Source of the DNA: Nitrospirae bacterium YQR-1
Lineage (GTDB): Bacteria; Nitrospirota; Thermodesulfovibrionia; Thermodesulfovibrionales; Magnetobacteriaceae
DNA: 38,034 nt
Direction of reading: 5' to 3'
Assembly (NCBI GenBank): GCA_039908095.1
Contig: JAMOBJ010000032.1
Span: 1 to 38,034, forward strand
This document shows positions 14,545 through 23,183 of the stretch, piece by piece. Made by a program: the position numbers and the translations under genes. The notes beneath the pieces are model-generated. The model saw nothing but the letters and a program-made list of their open reading frames with translations. It did no database searches and was not told the origin of the DNA. Numbering within the stretch: the first letter of the stretch is position 1; each line of letters starts with the position of its first letter.

Positions 14545-16314
14545 CTAAGTTTTTTGTATGAATTTAAGAAGCTCCAAAGCGGCCTCCTTTGGTCCTTCCT
14601 GAGCATAACCTTTTATAGCCAGCCTTGTTCTTATCTGCCCTACCCTGACACCGGTGTCAAACATCTTATTAAAATAAAACGCTGCCAGTTCCTCGTGTAT
14701 TTCCCGTCTTTGCGGGGCGCCAAAGGGATTTGCAAAGTAGGTATTAACAATTCCCTTTTCATCCGTCGTGCCCTTGGCGCACCTTGCGCCGTTTCTGAAC
14801 ACCTCAAGAGCTTCACCGGCATTACCGAACAAATCTATTATCTTCTTTTGGCTGTCAACATCTTCATAATTATTAGCATAGAGCACTATATCTATGTCAA
14901 AACCTTTAGTGATGTAGTTATACGTTGTAACGGGAATAATGAGCCTTGCGTTAATCTTATCCGGGTTCATAAAAATACTTCTGTCTATCTCCTCGTATGC
15001 GTAACCCGGGTGCAGGTCGTCAAGGCGGACAAATGCACCTATTTCAGTGCCGTAACCAACGAGTTCGCCGTCATCATTCAAAGCAAGTGAGCCCATATCA
15101 TCAAAAACAACTGTAATGTCCCTGATATGCTCCTGTGCAAGAGTGCGGAGGGCTTCAAGGGATTCAGACTTTCCGGCCCCGCTGTCGCCTATAATTACAA
15201 TGCCTGCACTGGAGCCGTCTTTGAGAGTCAGATACACCATAGCGCCATGAACCGGCAGGCGTTTGCGCTTTAGCATTGTCATATTGTGTAGGGTCAGGGG
15301 TAGCTTCTTAAAATATCCGAAATAATCTATGTCCTCAGAATGTTGTACAAGACCGATAAACATTTTGTTTTGCCCGTCCTCGTAAAAAGCAGTGCCGGCG
15401 GTAATATCCACGGTTTTCAACCCATAGAAAAGTAACATATCAGGGCGTTTATTTTCTATATCCTCGTAGTCGGAAATTTCAAACAGGTTGCAAAGTGAAA
15501 GGGCCTGAGAGATAAAGTCCTGATGAAAGTATATAAAAGCCGTCAGTGGGCCAACTTTTGCAGGATAACAAAACCACTGCTCATTGACAAGCAGTATCAT
15601 GTCCTCGGTTAGTTTTTTTATCTCCTCGAAACTCCCCTTTCTTGTATTTGCCTTAGGATACAGGATAAGGGGCGACTCCATTATCGTAAGACGGATAAAT
15701 GGTATCTCTCTGATTCTCTGATAGAGCTCAGGGCAGTCCCACTGAATTCTCTCAAGAAGCATACCCATGTTTGCCCCTGCCGGGAGTTGTCTGTACGAGC
15801 GGGGGTTGCTGCCTATCAGGTTTTCTCTAATCTGCCTGTAGGTTTCAAGCACAAGATTTTTCAGTTCTGTGTTGGTCTTTATAAACTGGGAGTGGTGAAT
15901 GCTTGAGGTGGTATATCTTGAGCGTTTGGGCGCCTCCATATATAAAAATCTCTCAAAACGCCTCCAGTAATTATAAAGTTCTTCCACAAATTCCAAAACG
16001 CTGCTTTTCTCGGAAAGCACCTTATTGTATGTGTTACCGAGGGCTGCTATCTCCGCCGCCGTGTGTGTTGCAAGAAGTCTGAAAAGACCAGCCATATACA
16101 TAGGCAGGCTGCCTTGTTTTCTTAGCGGCACATTTGCTTTTATATGGCTATAGATATGCGATTCTTTCGAGGCAATGCGTTCAATAAAGCGGGTTAGAAT
16201 TTCCATAAAAATATCACTTTGCAGAAGTAATGCAGGTGAGTCGCAGTAATTACCGGAAATATCAAAAATTATCTTCCCCCGTGTCATGACGTAGGGTTTT
16301 CTCTTACCTGGCAT
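14545..16314 (-). CDS. Large P-loop protein related to HPr kinase / PEP carboxykinase
   Basis: This encodes 589 residues, cytoplasmic. A helical, unassigned N-terminal half is followed by an HPrK/PEPCK-type nucleotide-binding core: HGAM at 356-359, Walker A GDSGAGKS at 376-383 and an acidic kinase-2 motif VFDDMG at 403-408, then GTEIGAFVRLDDL. Related proteins are often annotated as PEP carboxykinase (ATP)-like, but the classical PEPCK oxaloacetate and metal residues are not evident to me, so a protein or small-molecule kinase is as likely. The ATG follows GAGGTG by four bases. It stands alone, with its promoter in the 282-bp gap that it shares with the divergent hsdM relic. The fold assignment is firm, the reaction is not. 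Confidence 0.7.
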   Translation of the reverse strand: MPGKRKPYVMTRGKIIFDISGNYCDSPALLLQSDIFMEILTRFIERIASKESHIYSHIKANVPLRKQGSLPMYMAGLFRLLATHTAAEIAALGNTYNKVLSEKSSVLEFVEELYNYWRRFERFLYMEAPKRSRYTTSSIHHSQFIKTNTELKNLVLETYRQIRENLIGSNPRSYRQLPAGANMGMLLERIQWDCPELYQRIREIPFIRLTIMESPLILYPKANTRKGSFEEIKKLTEDMILLVNEQWFCYPAKVGPLTAFIYFHQDFISQALSLCNLFEISDYEDIENKRPDMLLFYGLKTVDITAGTAFYEDGQNKMFIGLVQHSEDIDYFGYFKKLPLTLHNMTMLKRKRLPVHGAMVYLTLKDGSSAGIVIIGDSGAGKSESLEALRTLAQEHIRDITVVFDDMGSLALNDDGELVGYGTEIGAFVRLDDLHPGYAYEEIDRSIFMNPDKINARLIIPVTTYNYITKGFDIDIVLYANNYEDVDSQKKIIDLFGNAGEALEVFRNGARCAKGTTDEKGIVNTYFANPFGAPQRREIHEELAAFYFNKMFDTGVRVGQIRTRLAIKGYAQEGPKEAALELLKFIQKT

Positions 16315-16596
16315 CTTTCACCTCAAAAATTCATAATATTAAAAAAATCTTGTATAAACTTTAACATTGTAGCAGATTTTTCAGAATTAATGCAAAAAAT
16401 TTAACGAATATTTAAAAAATTGGAGGGATTTATATAATGATAGTAAAGCAGCGCACTGAACCACCCTCAGAATAAACACAGTGAGTTTTTATGTTTCTGG
16501 TTATACATTGTTTTGGTCATAGGCGTGTAGGTTTACATCATCATATAATATGAGCTACAATTTATTGGGTTCAAATAACTGTTTTACGAGACATCA

Positions 16597-18250
16597 ATGA
16601 ATAATTTCCATGAAAAGTCCAATTTTATTTGGCAGGTTGCCGATGATATTTTAAGAGGTACATTTAAACAACATGAATACGGGGATGTTATACTTCCGTT
16701 TGTAGTGCTCAGGCGTTTAGATTGTGTTTTTGAACCCAAGAAAGATGAAGTAATTAAATCCTACCAAAAGCTCAAGGATGTGCTCCCTGAATATTATGCT
16801 GTTTTAAAGGGGGTAAGTGGTTTAAATTTCTATAACACCTCAGACTATGACATTAAAAGACTTTCACAGGATGCAAAGAATATCGAACTTAATTTCAACA
16901 ATTATATAAATGGTTTTAGTAAGAATGTCTATGACATTATAGAGAACTTTAAAATAGGCAATGTTGTTGCCAAACTCTCTAAAAATAATTTGCTTTTAAT
17001 GTTAATTACTAAGTTTGCCGAGATAGACCTCCATCCCGATGAAGTTTCTAATCACGAAATGGGCTACATATTCGAGGAACTGCTTAGAAGATTCTCTGAA
17101 ATGTCTAATGAGACAGCAGGGGAGCACTACACCCCCCGTGAAGTCATTCGGCTTATGGTTAATCTTCTTCTTGATGAACATCAGGATGATATTAAGAGCA
17201 AGGGCATTATTCGCCGTGTTTACGACCCTGCATGTGGAACAGGTGGTATGCTTACTATCACGAAGGAATATATTCTTTCAAGAAATCCAAATGCTGAGAT
17301 ATTACCTTATGGTCAAGAAAGTAATGACATTACATACGCTATTGCTAAATCCGATATGCTTATAATGGGTGAGGATTCTGAAAACATAAAATATGGTTCA
17401 AGTTTTACGGAGGATGGGTTGAAAGATATGAGGTTCAACTATATGTTAAGTAATCCTCCCTTTGGGGTGAGTTGAAAAAAAGAACAGGAAGTTATTGAGA
17501 ATGAAGCACAAGACCCTCACGGCAGATTTTTTGCCGGGCTTCCAAGGGTAAGTGATGGTGCTTTGTTATTTCTGCAACACATGATTTCTAAAATGAAACC
17601 GGAAGGAAGCAGGATAGCTATTATCTTTAATGGTTCACCTCTGTTTACAGGTAATGCCGGAGGCGGTGAGAGTAATATCAGGAAATGGATTATAGAAAAC
17701 GATTGGCTTGAGGCAATAATAGCCCTCCCTACCGAGCTTTTTTACAATACAGGAATTGCCACTTACATATGGATAGTAACAAACAAAAAGCCTGAGCGTC
17801 GTAAAGGAAAGGTTCAACTTATTAATGCTGTCGGTTTTTATGAAAAGATGCGAAAGAGTCTTGGGAATAAAAGGAATTATATCTCTGATGAACAGATACA
17901 GAAAATAACGGAGATTTACACGGAGTACAGTCAGGGCAAGTATTGTAAGATATTTGATAACAGGGAATTTGGTTACACGAAAGTCACCATAGAGCGGCCT
18001 CTTGTTAAAAACGGTGTGGCTGTAAAGGATAGACAGGGAAAACCTAAGCCTGATACATCTTTGAGGGATTATGAAAAAGTGCCGCTTAAAGAAAGCATAG
18101 AAGAGTATTTTAAGCATGAGGTGCTTCCCCATGTGCCGGATGCGTGGATGGACAGAAGCAGGGATAAGGTAGGCTATGAGATTAGTTTTACTAAATATTT
18201 CTACGAATATAAACCCCTCAGGTCACTTGAGGATATAAGGGCTGAGAGCA
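16597..18250 (+). pseudogene. hsdM: Type I restriction-modification methyltransferase, interrupted
   Basis: The frame encodes an HsdM N6-adenine methyltransferase: EHYTPREVIRLM at 176-187, SAM motif DPACGTGG at 210-217 and catalytic NPPF at 286-289. Immediately after NPPFGVS a TGA (17473-17475) replaces what is normally a Trp codon. The same frame then continues without shift through typical HsdM sequence (FFAGLPRVSDGALLFLQHMI, IALPTELFYNTGIATYIWIV) to about SLEDIRA near 18240. There a deletion joins it to a different gene, and the frame runs on to 18447 out of register. The first fragment (292 residues) lacks part of the catalytic domain and the second lacks a good start, so function is unlikely. 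The neighbouring hsdR is also decayed. Confidence 0.88.
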
Positions 18251-18602
18251 TCTTCGCAATCTACAGCTTATCGAAGGCAGGTATCCCAATCTCTTCATTG
18301 CATCCCACGTGGCATTCATTGCCGGACAAAAAGCTGTATATATTAAACAAAGGGGACTGGATGACAGCTATTATATCAAACTTGTTTTGGCGTATCTTGA
18401 AGAGTTCGGAAGTGCATCAAGAAAGGACATTGATGGACTGCTTTTGAATAAATTGCCGGATATACTTAACGAAAAGCAGAAACTCTATAAAATAAACAAA
18501 ATATTATCGTTGTGGATGTGTAAGAACCTGAAGCTCATCAGAAACACCGGCTCTAAAAAGTCACCGCGATGGGAATTAGCCCAAAAGGGTGAAAATGGCT
18601 AA
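18246..18602 (+). pseudogene. C-terminal fragment of an AlbA_2/Schlafen-type regulator
   Basis: In a frame shifted against hsdM, residues encoded from 18246 read EHLRNLQLIEGRYPNLFIAS and later YIKQRGLDDSYYIKLVLAYL and GSASRKDIDGLLLNKLPDIL, ending with a KSPRWEL tail. This is the C-terminal winged-helix part of the AlbA_2-domain regulators often placed between hsdM and hsdS/hsdR. The N-terminal AlbA_2 domain and start codon are missing. The frame opens right after a TGA at 18243, within the hsdM junction, so the fragment was fused to hsdM by a deletion. A GTG at 18309 could start only a truncated peptide. Confidence 0.75.
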
Positions 18603-18690
18603 TAAAGCTAATAATCTCCAAGCTGATATTGAGCATAATTATGTGTCAATTAAGGCTAATTTATTAGCCGAACAGGCTCTTTTAGGTTAA
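18595..18690 (+). CDS. Short ORF between regulator remnant and hsdR
   Basis: ATG 18595 to TAA 18688-18690 encodes 31 residues (begins MANKANNLQADIEHNYVSIK). It overlaps the end of the AlbA_2-type remnant and stops five bases before the hsdR ATG. It is predicted helical and unrecognised. It occupies the place where hsdS would be expected and may be leftover sequence rather than a gene. Confidence 0.25.
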   Translation: MANKANNLQADIEHNYVSIKANLLAEQALLG

Positions 18691-18695
18691 TAACT

Positions 18696-19986
18696 ATGCC
18701 TAAGAACTACCTCGAACAAGACTTTGAAGACCATATAGAGGAGCACCTTCTTAACTCCGGTTATCACAAATGCCTGCCGGAGAACTATGACTGTAGCGCT
18801 TGTCTATTAACCTCTGGTGTTTTGAAATTTGTTCAGGACACTCAGCCCAAAGAATATAAGAAACTTGAACTGCAATATGGCTCAGAGGCACCAGAGAAAT
18901 TAATATACCGATTAAATAAAGAAATATCACTTAGAGGAACTCTCGATATTCTGCGTAAGGGTATTTCCGACCGTGGAGCTAATGTTAAACTTGCCTACTT
19001 TAAACCAAGCAGCGGAATGAATCCTAAACATGCTGAACTTTACATGCAAAATCGCTTCTCTGTCGTTAGACAGCTCAAATACAGCGCAAGTAATGAAAAA
19101 TCATTGGATATGGTTATATTCCTAAATGGATTACCCATCATCACTATGGAGCTTAAGAACTCACTTACAGGGCAGACAGTTGAGGAAGGGTTTATCCTTG
19201 ATGTACTTGAAAACTATACCACCCTCAAAAGATATTTCAAGCTCAAGAAAAAATACGAAGGGGATAAGGAATACGAGAAAAAAAAGGCAGTTCACCTTCT
19301 TACAAGTTATGTTGACCTTCAGCCCCATGCTATTGAAAAGAAGACAACTCTTATGCTTGACCATTTTCTCGAACATACTGTGGATACAATACAAAGAAGA
19401 GGCAGGGCAATGGTAGTGACACGTTCAAGGCTTCATACCGTCAGATATTTCCTTGAATTTAAGAAGCAGATGGAAGAACGTGGCATTACCTATAAACCTC
19501 TTGTTGCATTTTCAGGGGAGGTCGAAGACCTTGATGCTTCTGTTGAATATACAGAGACGGGCTTAAATCAACTTCCCCCTAAAGTAAGTATTCCCGATGC
19601 CTGCAAAACTCCTGATTACCGGATTTTAATTGTTGCAGAGAAGTTCCAGACCGGATTTGATGAGCCTATGCTCCATACCATGTATGTGGACAGGAAACTT
19701 GAGGGAGTCCATGCTGTTCAGACCTTAAGCAGGTTAAACCGGACTATGAGTTGATTTAGAGAAAATGCTCCGTAATTATCAGGAAAATCAAAGTTTAAAA
19801 GATGTTATGGAAGGGAATAATACAAAGGAAGACAAGAAATATAGGTCTGACAAGGAGATTGATGCTCTTTTTATGAAATATGTAAACACCAAGCTGGAGC
19901 TTTACAAGAAACTCACAGAACCACAGGTAAACTCCTATATCAAACAAGAGTGGTTTGAACAAATTATGCCAATTCTAAATCAATAG
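18696..19986 (+). pseudogene. hsdR: Type I restriction endonuclease, internally deleted and frameshifted
   Basis: The first frame (18696-19754, 352 residues) contains the HsdR nuclease region, with Asp138 and E152-L-K154 of the PD-(D/E)xK site and the LTGQTVE stretch. At about residue 163 it jumps in frame to EGFILDVLENYTTLKRYFKL. In intact HsdR those segments are separated by a large block holding Walker A and the DEAD-box half of the motor; all of that is missing. The second helicase half remains to motif VI (TLSRLNRT), then a TGA follows. The extreme C-terminus (KYVNTKLELYKKLTEP through YIKQEWFEQIMPIL) continues in another frame at about 19750-19986. Without the ATPase it cannot translocate or cut as a normal enzyme. 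Large deletions suggest relaxed selection. Confidence 0.88.
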
Positions 19987-20147
19987 AGCATTATAGCAAA
20001 ATACAAAAAAACGTTCCGGTTGGAAGCCCGTTATATGGGCATTTGAAGGCTATCAATACGAACATACTTTGAATTTCACTATAATATGTTGATATAAAAG
20101 AAAAAAGCGAAAAAATAGGGCATTACAGATTAATAATAATTGTACAG

Positions 20148-21617
20148 TTACACAAACATAAAGCCAAAGATTCTGGAGCGAATCAGCTTAAACCTGAATC
20201 TTACGATTTTACCGGCCGGCTTTGATATGTTTTCGTTACCCTTAAATGTCACTGGGCTCCAGTGGTTATTGCCCGTAATGGGATCACAATCGTTAAGCGT
20301 GAAGCCCTCAAACGGCGGTGCCTCAAGTTTGGGTTTCAGCTCCAATATCTCGATTTTGATTTCCCCCCCCGGATAAGAAAGGGAATTAATCAACATCTTT
20401 TTGCCCTTAAATATGCACGGATATGTGTAAAACTCCCCTATTAACGCTGATTCAATGCCGACAATACCATCCTCTCTCACAGTGGCAACAAATATGGCAG
20501 GCCGCTCCGCTCGGTACTCATTGTGCGACCTGCGGGAAAAAAACACCGGAAGCGCCCAGTGATTCTCTCCATAGGGAACAAGCCCAACTCCGGCATAAGT
20601 TGTTATTTTCTCAGGGCTTTCCTCATTTGAATAAAGCGGCGAGTTTGTTGGATAAAACCACCGGTTGCCGTCTCTGCTAAGAGCCAGATGCAGGCTCAGC
20701 GTGTCGGTGTCTCTGTGATAAACGGTCGGAAACATCATGTGTGCCATGTCAGCCCCCGGCCACTTATGGTAACTGTTTGTGTATATATCGGCTGAGGGTC
20801 CCCACTCAAGCTCAGGCGTTAGTACTGTCTTCGGGGCGGGGAACTTGCTGAACTGCCGTGACTCACTCTTTCTCACTATGCGTTTGCCCCCGAAACCATG
20901 CCGGTTCTGCGGGCTCCAGCCCCTTACGTATAATACATATTTCTTACGCCTGCTTATATAACAAGGCACTGATTGCGTATCGCTTAAATACTCTAATACA
21001 GGCTCATCCAGAAGCCTCCAGTGTATCCCATCCGGTGAGACCGCTCCGTAGAGCCAGTTGAACACCTCTTTCACTTTCTTTGCCTGCCCCAGATGCACCA
21101 GCTTATATCTCTGCTCATCAGGGGCGGAATCGTCCTTAAACACCGTAGCACCATGAGCGCCTAATATGCCCCCCGTCTGCTCATCACCCCAGCCATAGAC
21201 TATATTGTTAGACTTGCTACCCTTATACTCTATAAGGTTAAGACTGGGACGGTTCCAGTCTTTACAATCATCCGATTCCATGTAGCAGAGTTTATCGTTT
21301 TCCTGAATCCCCTTTTCATCAAAATCATATGTACAGTACCAGAGCCGGTACTTTCCGTTGTCATATAAAAGCGTGCTGTATGCGCCGATTAAGCCCAGAG
21401 GATCATCTGAGACAACCGGCAGTTCTGATATTTCGGGTTTTATTATTTTAAGCTCTATACCATAGGGACTTAACCACGGATGCGTCCCGTGCTTATCCTG
21501 GTAGAACCTCCAAAACGGCATTCCATAGCCGGCTTCAACATACCACCAATCAAAAAACATGTTTTTGACGCCGGCACTAAATTTCATGGGAATGTGGATA
21601 TCTTCCGAGGCTCTCAC
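20148..21617 (-). CDS. Beta-propeller glycoside-hydrolase-like protein
   Basis: This encodes 489 residues with no signal peptide, predicted to be a five-bladed beta-propeller of the GH43/GH32/GH130-like superfamily. Recurrent blade motifs include YSTLLYDNGKYRLWYCTYDF, GAVSPDGIHWRLL, LALSRDGNRWFYP and PCIFKGKKMLINSLSYPGG. Acidic residues near blade starts (DDPLG, DMAHMMFPTVYHRD) could be catalytic, but I cannot assign them. The GTG start overlaps the stop of the REC-PAS kinase by four bases (GTGA) and has GGGGG about seven bases upstream, so it is translationally coupled to a signalling gene, which is unusual for a glycosidase. A carbohydrate-binding or regulatory role is possible. Confidence 0.65.
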   Translation of the reverse strand: MRASEDIHIPMKFSAGVKNMFFDWWYVEAGYGMPFWRFYQDKHGTHPWLSPYGIELKIIKPEISELPVVSDDPLGLIGAYSTLLYDNGKYRLWYCTYDFDEKGIQENDKLCYMESDDCKDWNRPSLNLIEYKGSKSNNIVYGWGDEQTGGILGAHGATVFKDDSAPDEQRYKLVHLGQAKKVKEVFNWLYGAVSPDGIHWRLLDEPVLEYLSDTQSVPCYISRRKKYVLYVRGWSPQNRHGFGGKRIVRKSESRQFSKFPAPKTVLTPELEWGPSADIYTNSYHKWPGADMAHMMFPTVYHRDTDTLSLHLALSRDGNRWFYPTNSPLYSNEESPEKITTYAGVGLVPYGENHWALPVFFSRRSHNEYRAERPAIFVATVREDGIVGIESALIGEFYTYPCIFKGKKMLINSLSYPGGEIKIEILELKPKLEAPPFEGFTLNDCDPITGNNHWSPVTFKGNENISKPAGKIVRFRFKLIRSRIFGFMFV

Positions 21618-23167
21618 TGTCTTTCCCCCGGGAGCTCCACTGTAAAGAGGGCTCCTTTTTCAATGTTTTCAACCCTCAGTACGCCACCCATGTTATCCTC
21701 TATTATTGTCTTAGCTATGGACATACCTATGCCCGTTCCCTGTAAACCCTTGGACGTTACATAGGGCTCAAAAATCAACGGCAATATGTCTGCCGGTATT
21801 CCACCGGCATTGTCTTGTATTTTTATTACAGTCCTCACCCCGTCTTTTTTTACACTTATATCCACTATACGCTCTTTTATATTGTTTGACAAAAAAGCGT
21901 CCCTTGCATTGTTAAGAAAATTAATTATTGTCTGTTTAAATTCATTTGGATATCCATAGGCGGTTGCCTGCTTATCTCCTGTTACATTGATAACGATATC
22001 TGCAATCTTATACTGTTTACCTATAATATCCAGAGCGTTTTGTATTGCCTCAGCAGGATAAAATATTTTCTTTTCCTTTGAGGGTTTAAAAAAATCCCTG
22101 AAGTCATCTATTGTTTTTGACATATACTCTATCTGCCTCATCCCATCCTTTACCTGATAAGACAGGAAATCATTATAAGCTTGCGCATCCATGCCTTGAT
22201 TTTCCAAATCCTGGATTATGAGAGCCAACACATTTAGCGGCTGCTTCCATTGATGGGCTATTGCGTTAATCAGCTCTCCCATCTGTGCCGCCCTGCTCTG
22301 AATTTCCAACATTTTTTTAGTTTTTTGCGCCATATCACGCGCCTTTACAGCATCATCTCTCAACTTACCTCTTTCCAACTCAAGAGCCGTAATTTCCGTA
22401 AGTGTTATGATGTAATAAGAATATGGAAATTTCCCGGCTGTCACCACAAACGGTTTTCCTTCTCTCTCCGTGCCATGTTCCTTTAAATATACTACGTTTT
22501 CTTTATCGGAGGCATTAATTATGGCATCCAACCAGGCTGTTTTAGTTTTAAAATCAACAGTTTCATCATTTATTTTTACTATGAAGGCAGACATATCAAT
22601 GCTGCTTTCTTTGAATTGCCCGAGGTTTTCAAATCCAAGAAAATTAAGAAAAGTTTTGTTTACATATTCTATCTCATTGCCGTCAATTGCCATCATGAAG
22701 GAGGGGTTGGAATCAAGGATAAACCTCATGGAATTTGTTTTCTTCTCTATTTCACGCCTTTGAAGAATTGTTAATGCTGATTTGTATATGGCCTCAAGTA
22801 GTTTATCAGGATTAGTGGGCTTGGTTGTATAACTGTCAATTCCAATATCAATTGCCTGTATGAGATACCTTGGTTCGTTAAAGGCAGTGAGGATTATAAC
22901 CGGCACGTTGTAATCTATGTCTTTTATGGCCTGTGCCATAGTTAATCCGTCCATTTTCGGCATTTGAATGTCGGTAACTACAATGTCCGGCCTGTGTTTT
23001 TCAAATAAATCCAACCCCTCAGAACCATCCCCTGCTACATAAAGCACCCCGATATCCATGCTAAGAATATCCTGAAGTTCCTCTCTTGTATCCATCTGAT
23101 CTTCAACATAGAGGACAGATATGAGCTTTAAGACTTTTCTATCGTATTTTCCTGTTTTCATAATCAT
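21614..23167 (-). CDS. REC-PAS hybrid histidine kinase
   Basis: This encodes about 517 residues from ATG 23167. The frame extends to a TTG at 23194 inside the upstream gene, but that has no ribosome site. An N-terminal receiver domain (about 14-130) has the phospho-acceptor Asp66 in DIVVTDIQMPKMDG and Lys116 in TTKP. A PAS-like region (about 145-265), a short coiled coil and a transmitter follow: His305 (IAHQWKQPL), N-box FLNNARDAF, G1 DNAGGI and G2 GLQGTGIG. No membrane span is present, so it is cytosolic. The N-terminal receiver suggests that it takes phosphate from, or is tuned by, the CHASE8 kinase 17 bp upstream. There is no DNA-binding output domain. Confidence 0.88.
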   Translation of the reverse strand: MIMKTGKYDRKVLKLISVLYVEDQMDTREELQDILSMDIGVLYVAGDGSEGLDLFEKHRPDIVVTDIQMPKMDGLTMAQAIKDIDYNVPVIILTAFNEPRYLIQAIDIGIDSYTTKPTNPDKLLEAIYKSALTILQRREIEKKTNSMRFILDSNPSFMMAIDGNEIEYVNKTFLNFLGFENLGQFKESSIDMSAFIVKINDETVDFKTKTAWLDAIINASDKENVVYLKEHGTEREGKPFVVTAGKFPYSYYIITLTEITALELERGKLRDDAVKARDMAQKTKKMLEIQSRAAQMGELINAIAHQWKQPLNVLALIIQDLENQGMDAQAYNDFLSYQVKDGMRQIEYMSKTIDDFRDFFKPSKEKKIFYPAEAIQNALDIIGKQYKIADIVINVTGDKQATAYGYPNEFKQTIINFLNNARDAFLSNNIKERIVDISVKKDGVRTVIKIQDNAGGIPADILPLIFEPYVTSKGLQGTGIGMSIAKTIIEDNMGGVLRVENIEKGALFTVELPGERQ

Positions 23168-23183
23168 GGATGAGAACCGGCTT

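Noticed and set aside
14533..15090. 185-codon plus-strand frame opposite the P-loop gene
   Set aside because: It is antisense to a clear P-loop protein and its translation has no protein-like pattern.
17473..17475. TGA read as Trp (alternative genetic code)
   Set aside because: TGA is a genuine stop in several clear genes here (for example the heme-sensor kinase and the REC-PAS kinase), and the rest of the restriction locus is decayed.
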